From Acidobacteriota bacterium (GTDB taxonomy: Bacteria; Actinomycetota; Acidimicrobiia; Spongiisociales; ZC4RG35), in contig JACZUI010000012.1 in NCBI GenBank assembly GCA_022573225.1, positions 1 to 46,214 of the forward strand: DNA of 46,214 nt. The letters run 5' to 3'. Numbering within the stretch: position 1 is the stretch's first letter; each line of letters starts with the position of its first letter. The notes under the pieces were generated by a model. The model searched no databases, was not told where the DNA came from, and saw only the letters and a list, made by a program, of their open reading frames with translations. The position numbers were made by a program, and so were the translations under genes. Positions 14,358 to 22,076 of this stretch are shown in pieces.

Positions 14358-15716
14358 GTGGATTCGTTATTGGAAGAGGTACGGGGCGAGGTTTTTACGG
14401 ACGGGGACGAGGGGTACGAAGAGGCTCGCTCGGTCTACAACGCCATGATCGACAAGCGGCCTGCTGTGGTGATCGGGGCGGTCGACGACGCCGACGTGAT
14501 CGCCGGCGTCCGCTACGCCGCCGAGAGCGGACTCGACCTATCCATCAGGGGCGGCGGGCACAGTGTCCCCGGGTTCGGTACCAACGACGGTGGGGTGGTT
14601 ATCGACCTGGAGCACATGAAGGGAATACGAGTCGACCCCGAAGCCGGGACGGTTCGCGCCCAGGGCGGGGCTACCTGGGGTGACCTCGATCACGCCACCC
14701 ATGCTTTCGGCCTGCATACGACGGGCGGCATCATCTCGACGACGGGAATTGCCGGTCTGACACTGGGTGGGGGCATCGGCTACCTCACTCGGGGCCTTGG
14801 TTTGTCTTCGGACAACCTGATCTCCGCCGATTTGGTCACTGCCGACGGCAGGCTGGTCCATGCCAGCGATGAGGAGAACTCGGATCTCTTTTGGGCGGTG
14901 CGGGGAGGGGGAGGCAACTTCGGTGTCCTGACCAATCTGGAGTACCGACTCCACCCGGTGGACATGATCTACGGCGGACCGATGTTTTTCGAGGTCGATT
15001 CGGCCCGAGAGGTGCTCAGCCTGTACCGGGAGTTCATTGCCGACGCCCCCGAGGAGTTCGGCGGCTTCTTTGGCTGGCAGATCGCTCCACCGTTGCCCTT
15101 CATTCCTGAGGATCGTCACGGCGACACGTTCTGCATGATCGTCTCGTGCTGGACGGGACCGTTGGATGACGCCGAAGGGGTGCTCAAGCCCTTCCGTGAT
15201 GTGGCCCCGGTGGTGGCTGAACAAGTCGGCCCAGCGCCATATCCGGCGCTGAACTCGGCTTTCGATGACTTGCTGCCGGCGGGACTGCAACACTATTGGA
15301 AGGCGAACTATGCGGTAGAGATCACCGACGAGGCCATTGATGTTCATCTCGAGTACGGCCCTCAAGTACCCTCGATGCAGTCGACCGTGCACCTCTACCC
15401 GATCAACGGTGCATGCCACCGGGTGGAATCCGACGCCACCGCGTTCGGGCATCGTGATGCCTCCTTCGCGCCCGTGATCGCTGGCATGTGGGAGGACCCG
15501 GCGGATAACGAGGCGAACACGGCCTGGGTGCGCGACTATGCCGCAGCCCTGGCCCCCCATTCCAAGGAAGGCGGGTACATCAACTTCATGGCGGAGGACG
15601 ACCAGGGACGGGTCGCCGCCAATTACGGCGCCAACTACGACCGTCTCGTCGAGGTCAAGACGAAGTATGACCCCGGCAACCTGTTCCACATGAACCAGAA
15701 CATCGTTCCGGCCTAG
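14358..15716 (+). CDS. FAD-linked oxidoreductase, BBE/PCMH type
   Basis: 452 aa from GTG 14358, chosen because AAGGAG (14346-14351) lies 6 nt upstream; the frame is open from 14343, but that would place the Shine-Dalgarno inside the gene. The N-terminal PCMH FAD domain has R-G-G-G-H-S (His for covalent 8-alpha-FAD), followed by G-L-T-L-G-G-G-I-G-Y-L-T-R. The BBE C-terminal motif N-Y-G-x-N-Y-D-R-L...K-Y-D-P-x-N-L-F is present. Cysteinyl flavin linkage is not evident, so a single covalent bond is expected. Members oxidise sugars, alcohols or alkaloid-like compounds; substrate unknown. Confidence 0.88.
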   Translation: MDSLLEEVRGEVFTDGDEGYEEARSVYNAMIDKRPAVVIGAVDDADVIAGVRYAAESGLDLSIRGGGHSVPGFGTNDGGVVIDLEHMKGIRVDPEAGTVRAQGGATWGDLDHATHAFGLHTTGGIISTTGIAGLTLGGGIGYLTRGLGLSSDNLISADLVTADGRLVHASDEENSDLFWAVRGGGGNFGVLTNLEYRLHPVDMIYGGPMFFEVDSAREVLSLYREFIADAPEEFGGFFGWQIAPPLPFIPEDRHGDTFCMIVSCWTGPLDDAEGVLKPFRDVAPVVAEQVGPAPYPALNSAFDDLLPAGLQHYWKANYAVEITDEAIDVHLEYGPQVPSMQSTVHLYPINGACHRVESDATAFGHRDASFAPVIAGMWEDPADNEANTAWVRDYAAALAPHSKEGGYINFMAEDDQGRVAANYGANYDRLVEVKTKYDPGNLFHMNQNIVPA

Positions 15717-15872
15717 TGCTGGACAGAAATACAGCTTGCGATCGGCGCGATATTGGGTTCAAGGCGCTAAACCAATTGGGAGATAGCCCACCAAGAAGAT
15801 CGTGCCCCGGACCGCAACCTGAAAACACCTCCGAGAGCGCCGTTGAGTGCGGCTAGGGCGTCGGCTTTCATC

Positions 15873-15878
15873 TATCTT
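15873..15878 (+). promoter_or_regulatory. -10 element TATCTT of the LLM flavoprotein gene (leaderless)
   Basis: TANNNT ending exactly 6 nt before GTG 15885, with no Shine-Dalgarno between; supports that start over the in-frame upstream codons. Confidence 0.5.
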
Positions 15879-15884
15879 CGACCC

Positions 15885-16802
15885 GTGAGGCTTGGTCTGA
15901 TCAATCAGCTCCACGGTCGCCCTGATGGTGTTGTTCCCCCGCCGTCTTGGACCTCGATCAAGGAGCATGCTGCTGTTGCCGAGGCGACAGGCTTCGACAT
16001 GTTCGTCTTTGAAGACGCTTTGCTATACCGGGACGCAGACGGTGCTGACGGTGTGTGGGAGTCAGTGTCGATAGCAGCTGCGCTCGCCGCAGTGACCGAC
16101 CGTATCCAGCTCGGTCAATCCGTTATCAACTCGCCCTACAGGTCTCCTGCGATGACCGCCAAGATCGCCGACACGATCGACGAGATTTCTGGTGGTCGAT
16201 ACGTGCTCGGTATCGGAGCTGGGAACACCCCAGACTCCGACTACGAAGCGTTTGGCTTTCAGAGCGACAAGAGGTATTCACGTTTCGCCGAAGCTATCCA
16301 GATCATCCACGGGCTGCTCAAGACGGGGGTATGCGACTTCGAAGGTGAGTTCTATACCGTCAAGAACGCAGAACTAGTGCTGCGGGGTCCTCGTGGCGAA
16401 GGTCCTCCGATAAACATTGCGGCGGGTGGCCCCAAAATGCTCCAACTTGTTGTTGCATACGGGGATGCCTGGAACTGGTGGGGGCACGGTGAAACGTTTG
16501 ACCAACTCCGTGACCGTCTCACCCCGATCATCGGCCAACTCGAAGTCGCACTGGAGGCCGCTGGTCGAGACCCTGCCGGCCTCGACCGCACTCTCGATAT
16601 CTACACGGTGATACCCGAAGGCCACGACGCCGAAGGATTAAGCATGGACCATCCAGTCACGGGCACATCAAAACAAATCGCAGAGCACATCCTCGAACTC
16701 GGCGGACTCGGCTTCAACGAAGTCAGATGCGACATTTGGCCCAAAACCACCGAAGCCATCGAATCCATGGGTGATGTCGTCCAACTGGTTCATCGAGCCT
16801 GA
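15885..16802 (+). CDS. LLM-class flavin (F420/FMN)-dependent oxidoreductase
   Basis: 305 aa from GTG 15885. The frame extends 42 bp upstream, but R-L-G-L-I-N is the expected first strand. Luciferase-like TIM-barrel features: the N-terminal strand, A-E-A-T-G-F-D-M-F-V-F-E-D, T-D-R-I-Q-L-G-Q-S-V-I-N-S-P-Y-R-S-P, G-G-R-Y-V-L-G-I-G-A-G, and a C-terminal G-F-N-E-V-R-C-D. Actinobacterial members often use F420. Reaction and substrate unknown; no partner genes are co-directional and adjacent. Confidence 0.85.
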   Translation: MRLGLINQLHGRPDGVVPPPSWTSIKEHAAVAEATGFDMFVFEDALLYRDADGADGVWESVSIAAALAAVTDRIQLGQSVINSPYRSPAMTAKIADTIDEISGGRYVLGIGAGNTPDSDYEAFGFQSDKRYSRFAEAIQIIHGLLKTGVCDFEGEFYTVKNAELVLRGPRGEGPPINIAAGGPKMLQLVVAYGDAWNWWGHGETFDQLRDRLTPIIGQLEVALEAAGRDPAGLDRTLDIYTVIPEGHDAEGLSMDHPVTGTSKQIAEHILELGGLGFNEVRCDIWPKTTEAIESMGDVVQLVHRA

Positions 16803-16872
16803 TATATCACACTCCCAAACGAGTCGACCATGAGTGCCGCAATGAACGGCTGAGTCCGGTTCCTCACCTTCT

Positions 16873-17031
16873 TCATGTGGAAAGGCGGTAGACCCTCCAT
16901 TCCACAGTGAGGTTGAGGATGATCAGAGCGAAGATGCCTTGGGTCACCTGCCACATGAGGACGACGCTCGCCTGATCAGCGGCGCTCGCGTTGGCAACGT
17001 GATACAGGTCGGAGAGGCGAACTTTCGCCAC
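16873..17031 (-). CDS. possible 52-aa single-span membrane protein
   Basis: Minus-strand frame from GTG 17031 to TGA 16873-16875, downstream of the DUF3048 lipoprotein on the same strand. The C-terminal half is hydrophobic (S-V-V-L-M-W-Q-V-T-Q-G-I-F-A-L-I-I-L-N) with a short charged tail. GGGAG lies about 11 nt before the GTG. The open frame continues upstream to a TGA near 17070. No family recognised; the hydrophobic run and position are the only support. Confidence 0.3.
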   Translation of the reverse strand: MAKVRLSDLYHVANASAADQASVVLMWQVTQGIFALIILNLTVEWRVYRLST

Positions 17032-17087
17032 ATGCAGCAGTGCTCCCGCAGCAAGGACGGGCGCCGGCGATCAAGCGGCCGCTCCAC

Positions 17088-18167
17088 CTACTCGAAGCTG
17101 AGCCCGGAGTGGCTGGGGACCAGGGACAGCCACACTTTTCCCGGGGGCACCGCGATAATCTCGCCGTCTTGGTCGAGGAGAGTGAACCACTCGGTTTCGG
17201 ACTCCCGCTCCCAGGTCCCTTCCACGACCTTGCCGTCGGCGAACACGAATGCCTTCCCGGAGCCGATAGTCCGAGAGCTGGGAAGCGAACTGCCGGATGC
17301 CCCGCCGGAAGGCGACACCGTGTATTGGTCGACATAGACGGCTACGAGGACCGGGAGGCCTATTTGCCCGGTCTCCTCGTCCTCGTTTCGCCAGTTCGAA
17401 GGATTGGCATTGACGGACCGAAGCCATGTCTGGCTGTCAGGGTCCCATTCCCAATTCACGATGTTGCCGGAGAAATTGATCCGGACGGCCTCGACTTGCT
17501 CGGCGCTCGACGACATTGGCCCGAACTCCCAAATGGGCCCTTCGGGCGGGATGTCCGGGTAGTCACGACTGTCTGCGTACTCGCGTAGCAAGACGGTGTT
17601 GACATATAGGTTATGTGGTGCGAACCGCCCTGAGATCCGGAACGTGGCTGGACTCACCTCGCCGGTGAGGTAGATGTCCTTGGATCGGATCAGGCTCTGC
17701 ACCCAATTCTGCGCTCCAGAGATGGCGAACGTCGGCTCGTTCAAAGCGGCGAGCAAGGTGGGGTCGGTGGGACGACCTGAACGCATCGGTCCGAAATACT
17801 CCACGTCGCTCTGATGCCAGATGGTGAGGAATCGGGTGACCCCTTCGACCATCAACTCGATGACCATGTCTGCCTGGTCGACTCCTGACTGTGGCCGTGC
17901 CCGGTAGTGGTTGTCCATCTTCACCGCCAGAACCCGACGATCGAGGAGCGTCTCATCTTCCACGGCCAACCCATTGATGAAGGAGGTCGCCGCTTCGTCG
18001 GCCTCCGATGTGGTGGTGACCGGCTCCGATGTGGTGGTGGGGGTTGTGGTGGTCGAGGACGTTGTGCTGGCCAGGGTGGAGGTGGTCGAAGTTGCCTCGG
18101 TCTCTCCCGGCGAGCACGCCGCAAGGATCAATCCGAGCGCGACCAACCTGGCAATTGTGTTGCGCAT
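17088..18167 (-). CDS. DUF3048 (YerB-like) lipoprotein
   Basis: 359 aa. The signal peptide ends in a lipobox L-I-L-A-A-C (Cys18), followed by a Thr/Ser-rich linker of about 35 residues, so it is a lipid-anchored exported protein. The rest matches the DUF3048 N- and C-terminal domains: L-A-V-K-M-D-N...A-R-P-Q-S-G-V-D-Q-A-D-M-V-I-E, R-S-G-R-P-T-D, and C-terminal F-V-F-A-D-G-K-V-V-E-G-T-W and P-P-G-K-V-W-L. Function is unknown in the family; a cell-wall role is often assumed. TACCAT lies 8 nt before the ATG (possible leaderless start). The ACT gene is 50 bp upstream. Confidence 0.88.
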   Translation of the reverse strand: MRNTIARLVALGLILAACSPGETEATSTTSTLASTTSSTTTTPTTTSEPVTTTSEADEAATSFINGLAVEDETLLDRRVLAVKMDNHYRARPQSGVDQADMVIELMVEGVTRFLTIWHQSDVEYFGPMRSGRPTDPTLLAALNEPTFAISGAQNWVQSLIRSKDIYLTGEVSPATFRISGRFAPHNLYVNTVLLREYADSRDYPDIPPEGPIWEFGPMSSSAEQVEAVRINFSGNIVNWEWDPDSQTWLRSVNANPSNWRNEDEETGQIGLPVLVAVYVDQYTVSPSGGASGSSLPSSRTIGSGKAFVFADGKVVEGTWERESETEWFTLLDQDGEIIAVPPGKVWLSLVPSHSGLSFE

Positions 18168-18217
18168 GCGGCGAGATGGTATCGAGTTCGCACCATTACA
18201 CCGGCTTTGTGGGAGCG

Positions 18218-18619
18218 CTAAATCGTCAGTACGCCGCCCGTTATCGGAAGCTCAGGAAGAGCAGCCTCCGGCTGGTCTATGGAGATGGCCAACTCGATGC
18301 CCTTCGGGTTTGAGCGGAGCACGTAGATGGCATCGATATTGATTCCGACGTCGGCGATGGTGCGGGTCAGGCGGGCCAGCTCGCCCGGTTGATGGGGAAG
18401 CGAGACGGTCAGCACGGCATGTTCCTCATTGGAGAGTGCAGCTTCTTCAAGGACCCTCCGCGTCGTGGCAGCGTCGTTGACGATGAGTCGTACTGTCCCT
18501 TCTCCGTCGGTCCCGTAAGCGGTCAGCGCTTCGATGTTCACCCCGAATGCAGCGAGCGCCTCAGTGAGGGATGCGAGGCGTCCCGGCCGGTTTTCCATCT
18601 GGACGACGAACTCGGTCAT
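18218..18619 (-). CDS. tandem ACT-domain protein
   Basis: 133 aa made of two ACT domains: residues 1-65 (F-V-V-Q-M-E-N-R-P-G-R-L...G-V-N-I-E-A) and 67-133 (V-L-T-V-S-L-P-H-Q-P-G-E-L...G-I-N-I-D-A-I-Y). Each has the N-R-P-G/Q-P-G turn that binds small ligands, usually amino acids. No enzyme domain is attached, so it is likely an amino-acid sensor or regulatory subunit of unknown target. TAAAGT (18626-18631) lies 6 nt before the ATG, indicating a leaderless transcript. Confidence 0.88.
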   Translation of the reverse strand: MTEFVVQMENRPGRLASLTEALAAFGVNIEALTAYGTDGEGTVRLIVNDAATTRRVLEEAALSNEEHAVLTVSLPHQPGELARLTRTIADVGINIDAIYVLRSNPKGIELAISIDQPEAALPELPITGGVLTI

Positions 18620-18625
18620 GTTTCG

Positions 18626-18631
18626 ACTTTA
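18626..18631 (-). promoter_or_regulatory. -10 element TAAAGT of the double-ACT gene (leaderless)
   Basis: TANNNT ending 6 nt before the ATG at 18619 with no ribosome-binding site between. Confidence 0.5.
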
Positions 18632-18680
18632 CGCTTGTCGAGCCCCGCTGCGCGCAGATTGTGTGAGTTCCGGTCGCAGA

Positions 18681-19601
18681 TCACGTCGGGAAGGGGGGCT
18701 CGCGCCGACCTCTCCTCGCCAGGTATGCATGCCAGATGAGACGGGCCGCGACCGCCCGGATCGGCCTCCACGTCTCAGAGAGAAGCCCCAGTTCGTCACC
18801 GGAGGGAACAGAGGTCAGCCCGACAGCTTCCATTGCCCCAACCTGAAGAGCGCGGTCACCGATCGGAAAGATATCGGGAAATCCGAGGGCGGAGAGCAGG
18901 TAGGCGTCCGCTGTCCACGGCCCGATGCCGCGAATGCTCGTCAGCACCTCTCTGGCTTGGGACGGGCTGAGACGCCCGACCTGATGGAGGTCGAGCTCAC
19001 CGTTCAGCACCAGCTCGGCGAGCCCGGCGACGTACGACGCCTTCTGTCTCGTCACGCCCACGGAGCGCATGGCTGCCTCGTCTGTCGCAGCTACCTCGCC
19101 TGGAGTGACTTCACCCCAAAGGCGGACGAGTCTCGCGAATGTCGCCGCCCCGGACTCCAGTGAGACCTGCTGTTCCATGATCAAGAGGACGAGGGTGGCG
19201 AATCCTTCCGGGCGCTTCCAGAAGTCCGGAATCCCGTACTGACCCACGATGCGGGCCAGGCTCTGGTCCTCTTCGGCGAGCAACTCGACCGCTTCCACAA
19301 ACGTCGTACCGTCCAGCCGAGCTACTCGGGTCAGAACGGTCTCGCTTGGCACCGGGCCGAACTCCCGCGAGTCGGATGATGACACCGACCGGTTGTCCGA
19401 TTCCACCCAGATCTGACGATTTGCCAGTCCGTCCTTCTCGACGACACGTTTCACCAACCAGAAGTCGGGGCGCGACGGGTGGGGGAAGGTGACGATGTTC
19501 CCCGGTTTGGGGCTGATCGATGCCGAAGCCACGATCTCTTCACCCGGGGACAAGGCGGGGAGCATCGATTGCTCGGCAATTCGGAACCTTTGCATGACCA
19601 T
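18681..19601 (-). CDS. fusion: S26 signal-peptidase-like (Ni-SOD maturation protease) + AlkA-type DNA glycosylase
   Basis: 306 aa in one uninterrupted frame. Residues 1-95 form a minimal S26 peptidase: A-E-Q-S-M-L-P-A-L with nucleophile Ser12, P-G-N-I-V-T-F strand, W-L-V-K-R-V-V with general base Lys51, and W-V-E-S-D-N. This resembles the short proteases paired with Ni-SOD. Residues ~102-306 form an HhH-GPD glycosylase of the AlkA type: L-I-M-E-Q-Q-V-S near 140-147, hairpin R-G-I-G-P-W-T-A-D-A-Y near 224-234, and F-P-I-G-D-R-A-L with catalytic Asp249. No signal peptide, so it should be cytoplasmic. It is divergent from sodN, starts 47 bp apart. Both halves keep their catalytic residues. Domain calls are firm; the functional link is inferred. 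Confidence 0.85.
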   Translation of the reverse strand: MVMQRFRIAEQSMLPALSPGEEIVASASISPKPGNIVTFPHPSRPDFWLVKRVVEKDGLANRQIWVESDNRSVSSSDSREFGPVPSETVLTRVARLDGTTFVEAVELLAEEDQSLARIVGQYGIPDFWKRPEGFATLVLLIMEQQVSLESGAATFARLVRLWGEVTPGEVAATDEAAMRSVGVTRQKASYVAGLAELVLNGELDLHQVGRLSPSQAREVLTSIRGIGPWTADAYLLSALGFPDIFPIGDRALQVGAMEAVGLTSVPSGDELGLLSETWRPIRAVAARLIWHAYLARRGRREPPFPT

Positions 19602-19614
19602 GAGAGGGCCGGAG

Positions 19615-19620
19615 TATGGT
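19615..19620 (+). promoter_or_regulatory. -10 element TATGGT of sodN
   Basis: TANNNT whose predicted start near 19626 leaves a short leader with AAGGAG (19638-19643). It contains the upstream in-frame ATG 19616, which would then not be transcribed, supporting the TTG start. Confidence 0.4.
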
Positions 19621-19648
19621 CAGCGCGGTTCCACGAGAAGGAGTGTTG

Positions 19649-20056
19649 TTGAGACAAGTCACGATTGCACATGCCCATTGCGATCTGTATTGCGGCGTGT
19701 ACGACCCCGCGCAGGCCAAGATCGAAGCATTGTCGGTTCTGAGGATCGCCGAGAAGTATCACGCCTCGGATGACGAGGTATTCAAGGCTCGCGCACTAGC
19801 TCTCAAGGAAGAGCGAGCCGAGGAGGTCAAGCATCATCTAATGGTGCTGTGGGCCGACTTCTTCACCACCGATCATCGCGTTGAGTTCCCCAATCTCGAC
19901 GACCTCTTCTGGCAGGCCATTCACCAGGCCGGCGATGCCAAGAAGTCAGTCGATCCTGAAGAGGGTCGCAAGCTGATCGGGCTGATCGACGAGATTTCGG
20001 ATATCTTCTGGCAGACCGAGAAGTCCAAGGACATGGGGGTCTATCCGCCAGCTTGA
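19649..20056 (+). CDS. sodN: nickel superoxide dismutase, variant Ni-hook
   Basis: 135 aa from TTG 19649, five bases after AAGGAG; TTG 19646 or ATG 19616 would add 1 or 11 residues. A short leader (M-R-Q-V-T-I-A-H-A) precedes the Ni-hook H-C-D-L-Y-C-G-V-Y, then D-P-A-Q-A-K-I-E-A as in Ni-SOD. Maturation requires cleavage just before the hook His, whose amino group binds nickel with Cys2 and Cys6; the divergent S26-like protein is the obvious protease. Position 5 of the hook, normally Pro (H-C-x-x-P-C-G-x-Y), is Tyr here (codon TAT). It disproportionates superoxide in the cytoplasm. Family secure; activity with the altered hook is an open question. Confidence 0.92.
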   Translation: MRQVTIAHAHCDLYCGVYDPAQAKIEALSVLRIAEKYHASDDEVFKARALALKEERAEEVKHHLMVLWADFFTTDHRVEFPNLDDLFWQAIHQAGDAKKSVDPEEGRKLIGLIDEISDIFWQTEKSKDMGVYPPA

Positions 20057-20317
20057 TCACTTGTCTCGAGTTTCGCCCCCCGGCGAAGCGTTGGGGGGAG
20101 TACCGACAGAGCCGGGGAGGGGGGCATCGGCTCCCCGCGCGCTACTCGAGTATCTCTTCTTCACCCAATCAGCGAGACGACCCGCCCAGGTGACGTCCTT
20201 CGCCAATAGCGCCAGGCCGCCGATGATCGTCAGTATCCCGGGTCCTGGCAGAACCAACATGAAGATCCCGGCGACGATGAGGGCGAACCCGCCTGCGATA
20301 CGTCCGATCCTGGCCAT
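20057..20317 (-). CDS. PGPGW-type small transmembrane protein
   Basis: 86 aa. Two hydrophobic segments flank a P-G-P-G turn (F-A-L-I-V-A-G-I-F-M-L-V-L-P-G-P-G-I-L-T-I-I-G-G-L-A-L-L-A), followed by W-A-G-R-L-A-D-W-V-K-K-R and a polar tail. This matches the small actinobacterial PGPGW membrane family of unknown function. It is convergent with sodN, ending at the base next to the sodN stop. Confidence 0.82.
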   Translation of the reverse strand: MARIGRIAGGFALIVAGIFMLVLPGPGILTIIGGLALLAKDVTWAGRLADWVKKRYSSSARGADAPLPGSVGTPPNASPGGETRDK

Positions 20318-20392
20318 ACACAGGAACCTACCCGGTTGGTCCCGGCTCGAAACTGGGGAATCCCCCTGATAGCACCCGGAGGCACTTATTGG

Positions 20393-22033
20393 CTAGGCGT
20401 CGAGGACGTCCGGGTCGAGTTTGATGAAAAGGGGCTTGACATCGTTGAGGGGGGTCCCGCCGGCCACCTCCGGGCGCGACCAGGACTCGATCTCAACGTC
20501 CAGACCCAGCATCTCACCAAGGACCGTCGTCGAGAACGGAAGGTAGGGTGCCAGGGCCACCCGGATCCCGGAGATGGCCTGGATTGCGACCCAAAGCACA
20601 GTCCCCGCCCGGCCCGGGTCGGTCTTGATCACCTTCCATGGCTCTTGCTCGTTGAGGTAGGCATTCACTTCTCCCGCCGCTCTCATCCCGGTGCGTAGAC
20701 CAGCGCGAAGCTCGACCTTCTCGATGTAGGTGCTCACCTGATCGAGTGTTGCGTCGGTCGACTCGATCAGCGCCTTGTCACTATCCGTGAGGTCGTCTGG
20801 CGTCGGAACCTTTTCATCGTAGTTTCGTGAGCTCATCGACAGCACCCGGTTGACCAGATTGCCCCAGGTTGCCACCAGCTCATCGTTGACCCGGGCGATG
20901 ATCTGGTCGTCACTCAGATCGGTGTCGTTCTGCTCGGGCAGGATCGACCCCACTGCATATCGAATGGCATCCGGCTCGAGCCGGTCCGCGTACCACAGTG
21001 CAGACTGACCGACGCCCTTGGATTTCGAGGCTTTGGCGCCCTTGAAAGTTATGAATTGGTTGGCGGGGATGTCAGTCGGGAGGTTGAGCCCGGTGTAGCC
21101 CATCAACATCGCCGGCCAGATCACCGCATGGAACGGGATGTTGTCCTTGCCGACGAAGTAATAGGACTCAGCCTCGGGATCCTCCCACCACTTCTTCCAC
21201 GCCTCGGGGTCGTCCGTGCCCGAGGCCCATTCGATGGCCGCCGAGAGATATCCGATCACTGCGTCAAACCACACATAGATCCGTTTGCCCGGGCCCAGGT
21301 CGTCAACAGGTAGCTCAACGCCCCATTCGATGTCACGGGTGATTGCGCGGTCGGGAAGACCCTCGTCGATCATTCCCAAGGCCCAATTCCTCACTGGTTT
21401 TCTCCAGGTGGTCTTGGCCTCGAGCCACTCGCGGAGGGGTTTCTCAAACGCCGAGAGGCGGAAGAAGTAGTGCTCGGTGTCTCGCAACACCGGGGTGGCG
21501 CCTGACAGCTTGGAACGCGGATGGAGCAGGTCTGTTGCGTCGAGGGTGCGACCACAGTTGTCGCATTGATCGCCGCGGGCCTCCCCAAACCCGCAGTGAG
21601 GACAGGTTCCTTCCACATAGCGGTCGGGGAGGAATCGCTCCGCCTTGGGATCGTAGAACTGCTTCGTGGTCTTCTTGAACAAGTAGCCCTTCTCGAGGAG
21701 TCGCAAGAACACGTCCTTGGTCACCGTTGAGTGATTGCTGGTCATCGTGCTGGTGTACAGATCGAAGGAGATTCCCAGCCGGTCCCAGGACTCGATGATG
21801 AGGGCGTGGTACTTCTCGACCACGTCTCGAGGGGCTATTCCCTCCTGGTCTGCCTTGACGGTGATGGGTGTGCCATGGGCGTCTGATCCCGAGACCATGA
21901 GGACTTTGTTGCCCACGATCCTGTGATATCGGGCGAAGATGTCAGGCGGCAGGTAAGCGCCGCCAAGTTGTCCGAGGTGGATGGCTCCCGACGCATAAGG
22001 CCAGGCAACAGCGACCAGAATTGTCTTGCTCAT
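20393..22033 (-). CDS. metG: methionyl-tRNA synthetase
   Basis: 546 aa from ATG 22033 (M-S-K-T-I-L-V-A-V-A-W-P-Y-A); the frame is open for 36 more codons upstream, but the homology begins here. Class I features: H-L-G-Q in place of HIGH, a zinc knuckle C-P-H-C...C-D-N-C, W-F-D-A-V-I-G-Y, and K-A-S-K-S in place of KMSKS. The C-terminal anticodon-binding helices include N-E-Q-E-P-W-K. There is no C-terminal EMAP/Trbp domain. It charges tRNA-Met. It follows the EamA transporter by 43 bp on the same strand. TACCCT lies 9 nt before the ATG. Confidence 0.95.
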   Translation of the reverse strand: MSKTILVAVAWPYASGAIHLGQLGGAYLPPDIFARYHRIVGNKVLMVSGSDAHGTPITVKADQEGIAPRDVVEKYHALIIESWDRLGISFDLYTSTMTSNHSTVTKDVFLRLLEKGYLFKKTTKQFYDPKAERFLPDRYVEGTCPHCGFGEARGDQCDNCGRTLDATDLLHPRSKLSGATPVLRDTEHYFFRLSAFEKPLREWLEAKTTWRKPVRNWALGMIDEGLPDRAITRDIEWGVELPVDDLGPGKRIYVWFDAVIGYLSAAIEWASGTDDPEAWKKWWEDPEAESYYFVGKDNIPFHAVIWPAMLMGYTGLNLPTDIPANQFITFKGAKASKSKGVGQSALWYADRLEPDAIRYAVGSILPEQNDTDLSDDQIIARVNDELVATWGNLVNRVLSMSSRNYDEKVPTPDDLTDSDKALIESTDATLDQVSTYIEKVELRAGLRTGMRAAGEVNAYLNEQEPWKVIKTDPGRAGTVLWVAIQAISGIRVALAPYLPFSTTVLGEMLGLDVEIESWSRPEVAGGTPLNDVKPLFIKLDPDVLDA

Positions 22034-22076
22034 GGGTTGAGCAGGGTAGGCCCTCGTCGGGCGATGAACCGCCTGA

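Noticed and set aside
14538..15689. 383-aa minus-strand ORF
   Set aside because: Antisense shadow of the FAD oxidoreductase, no motif of its own.
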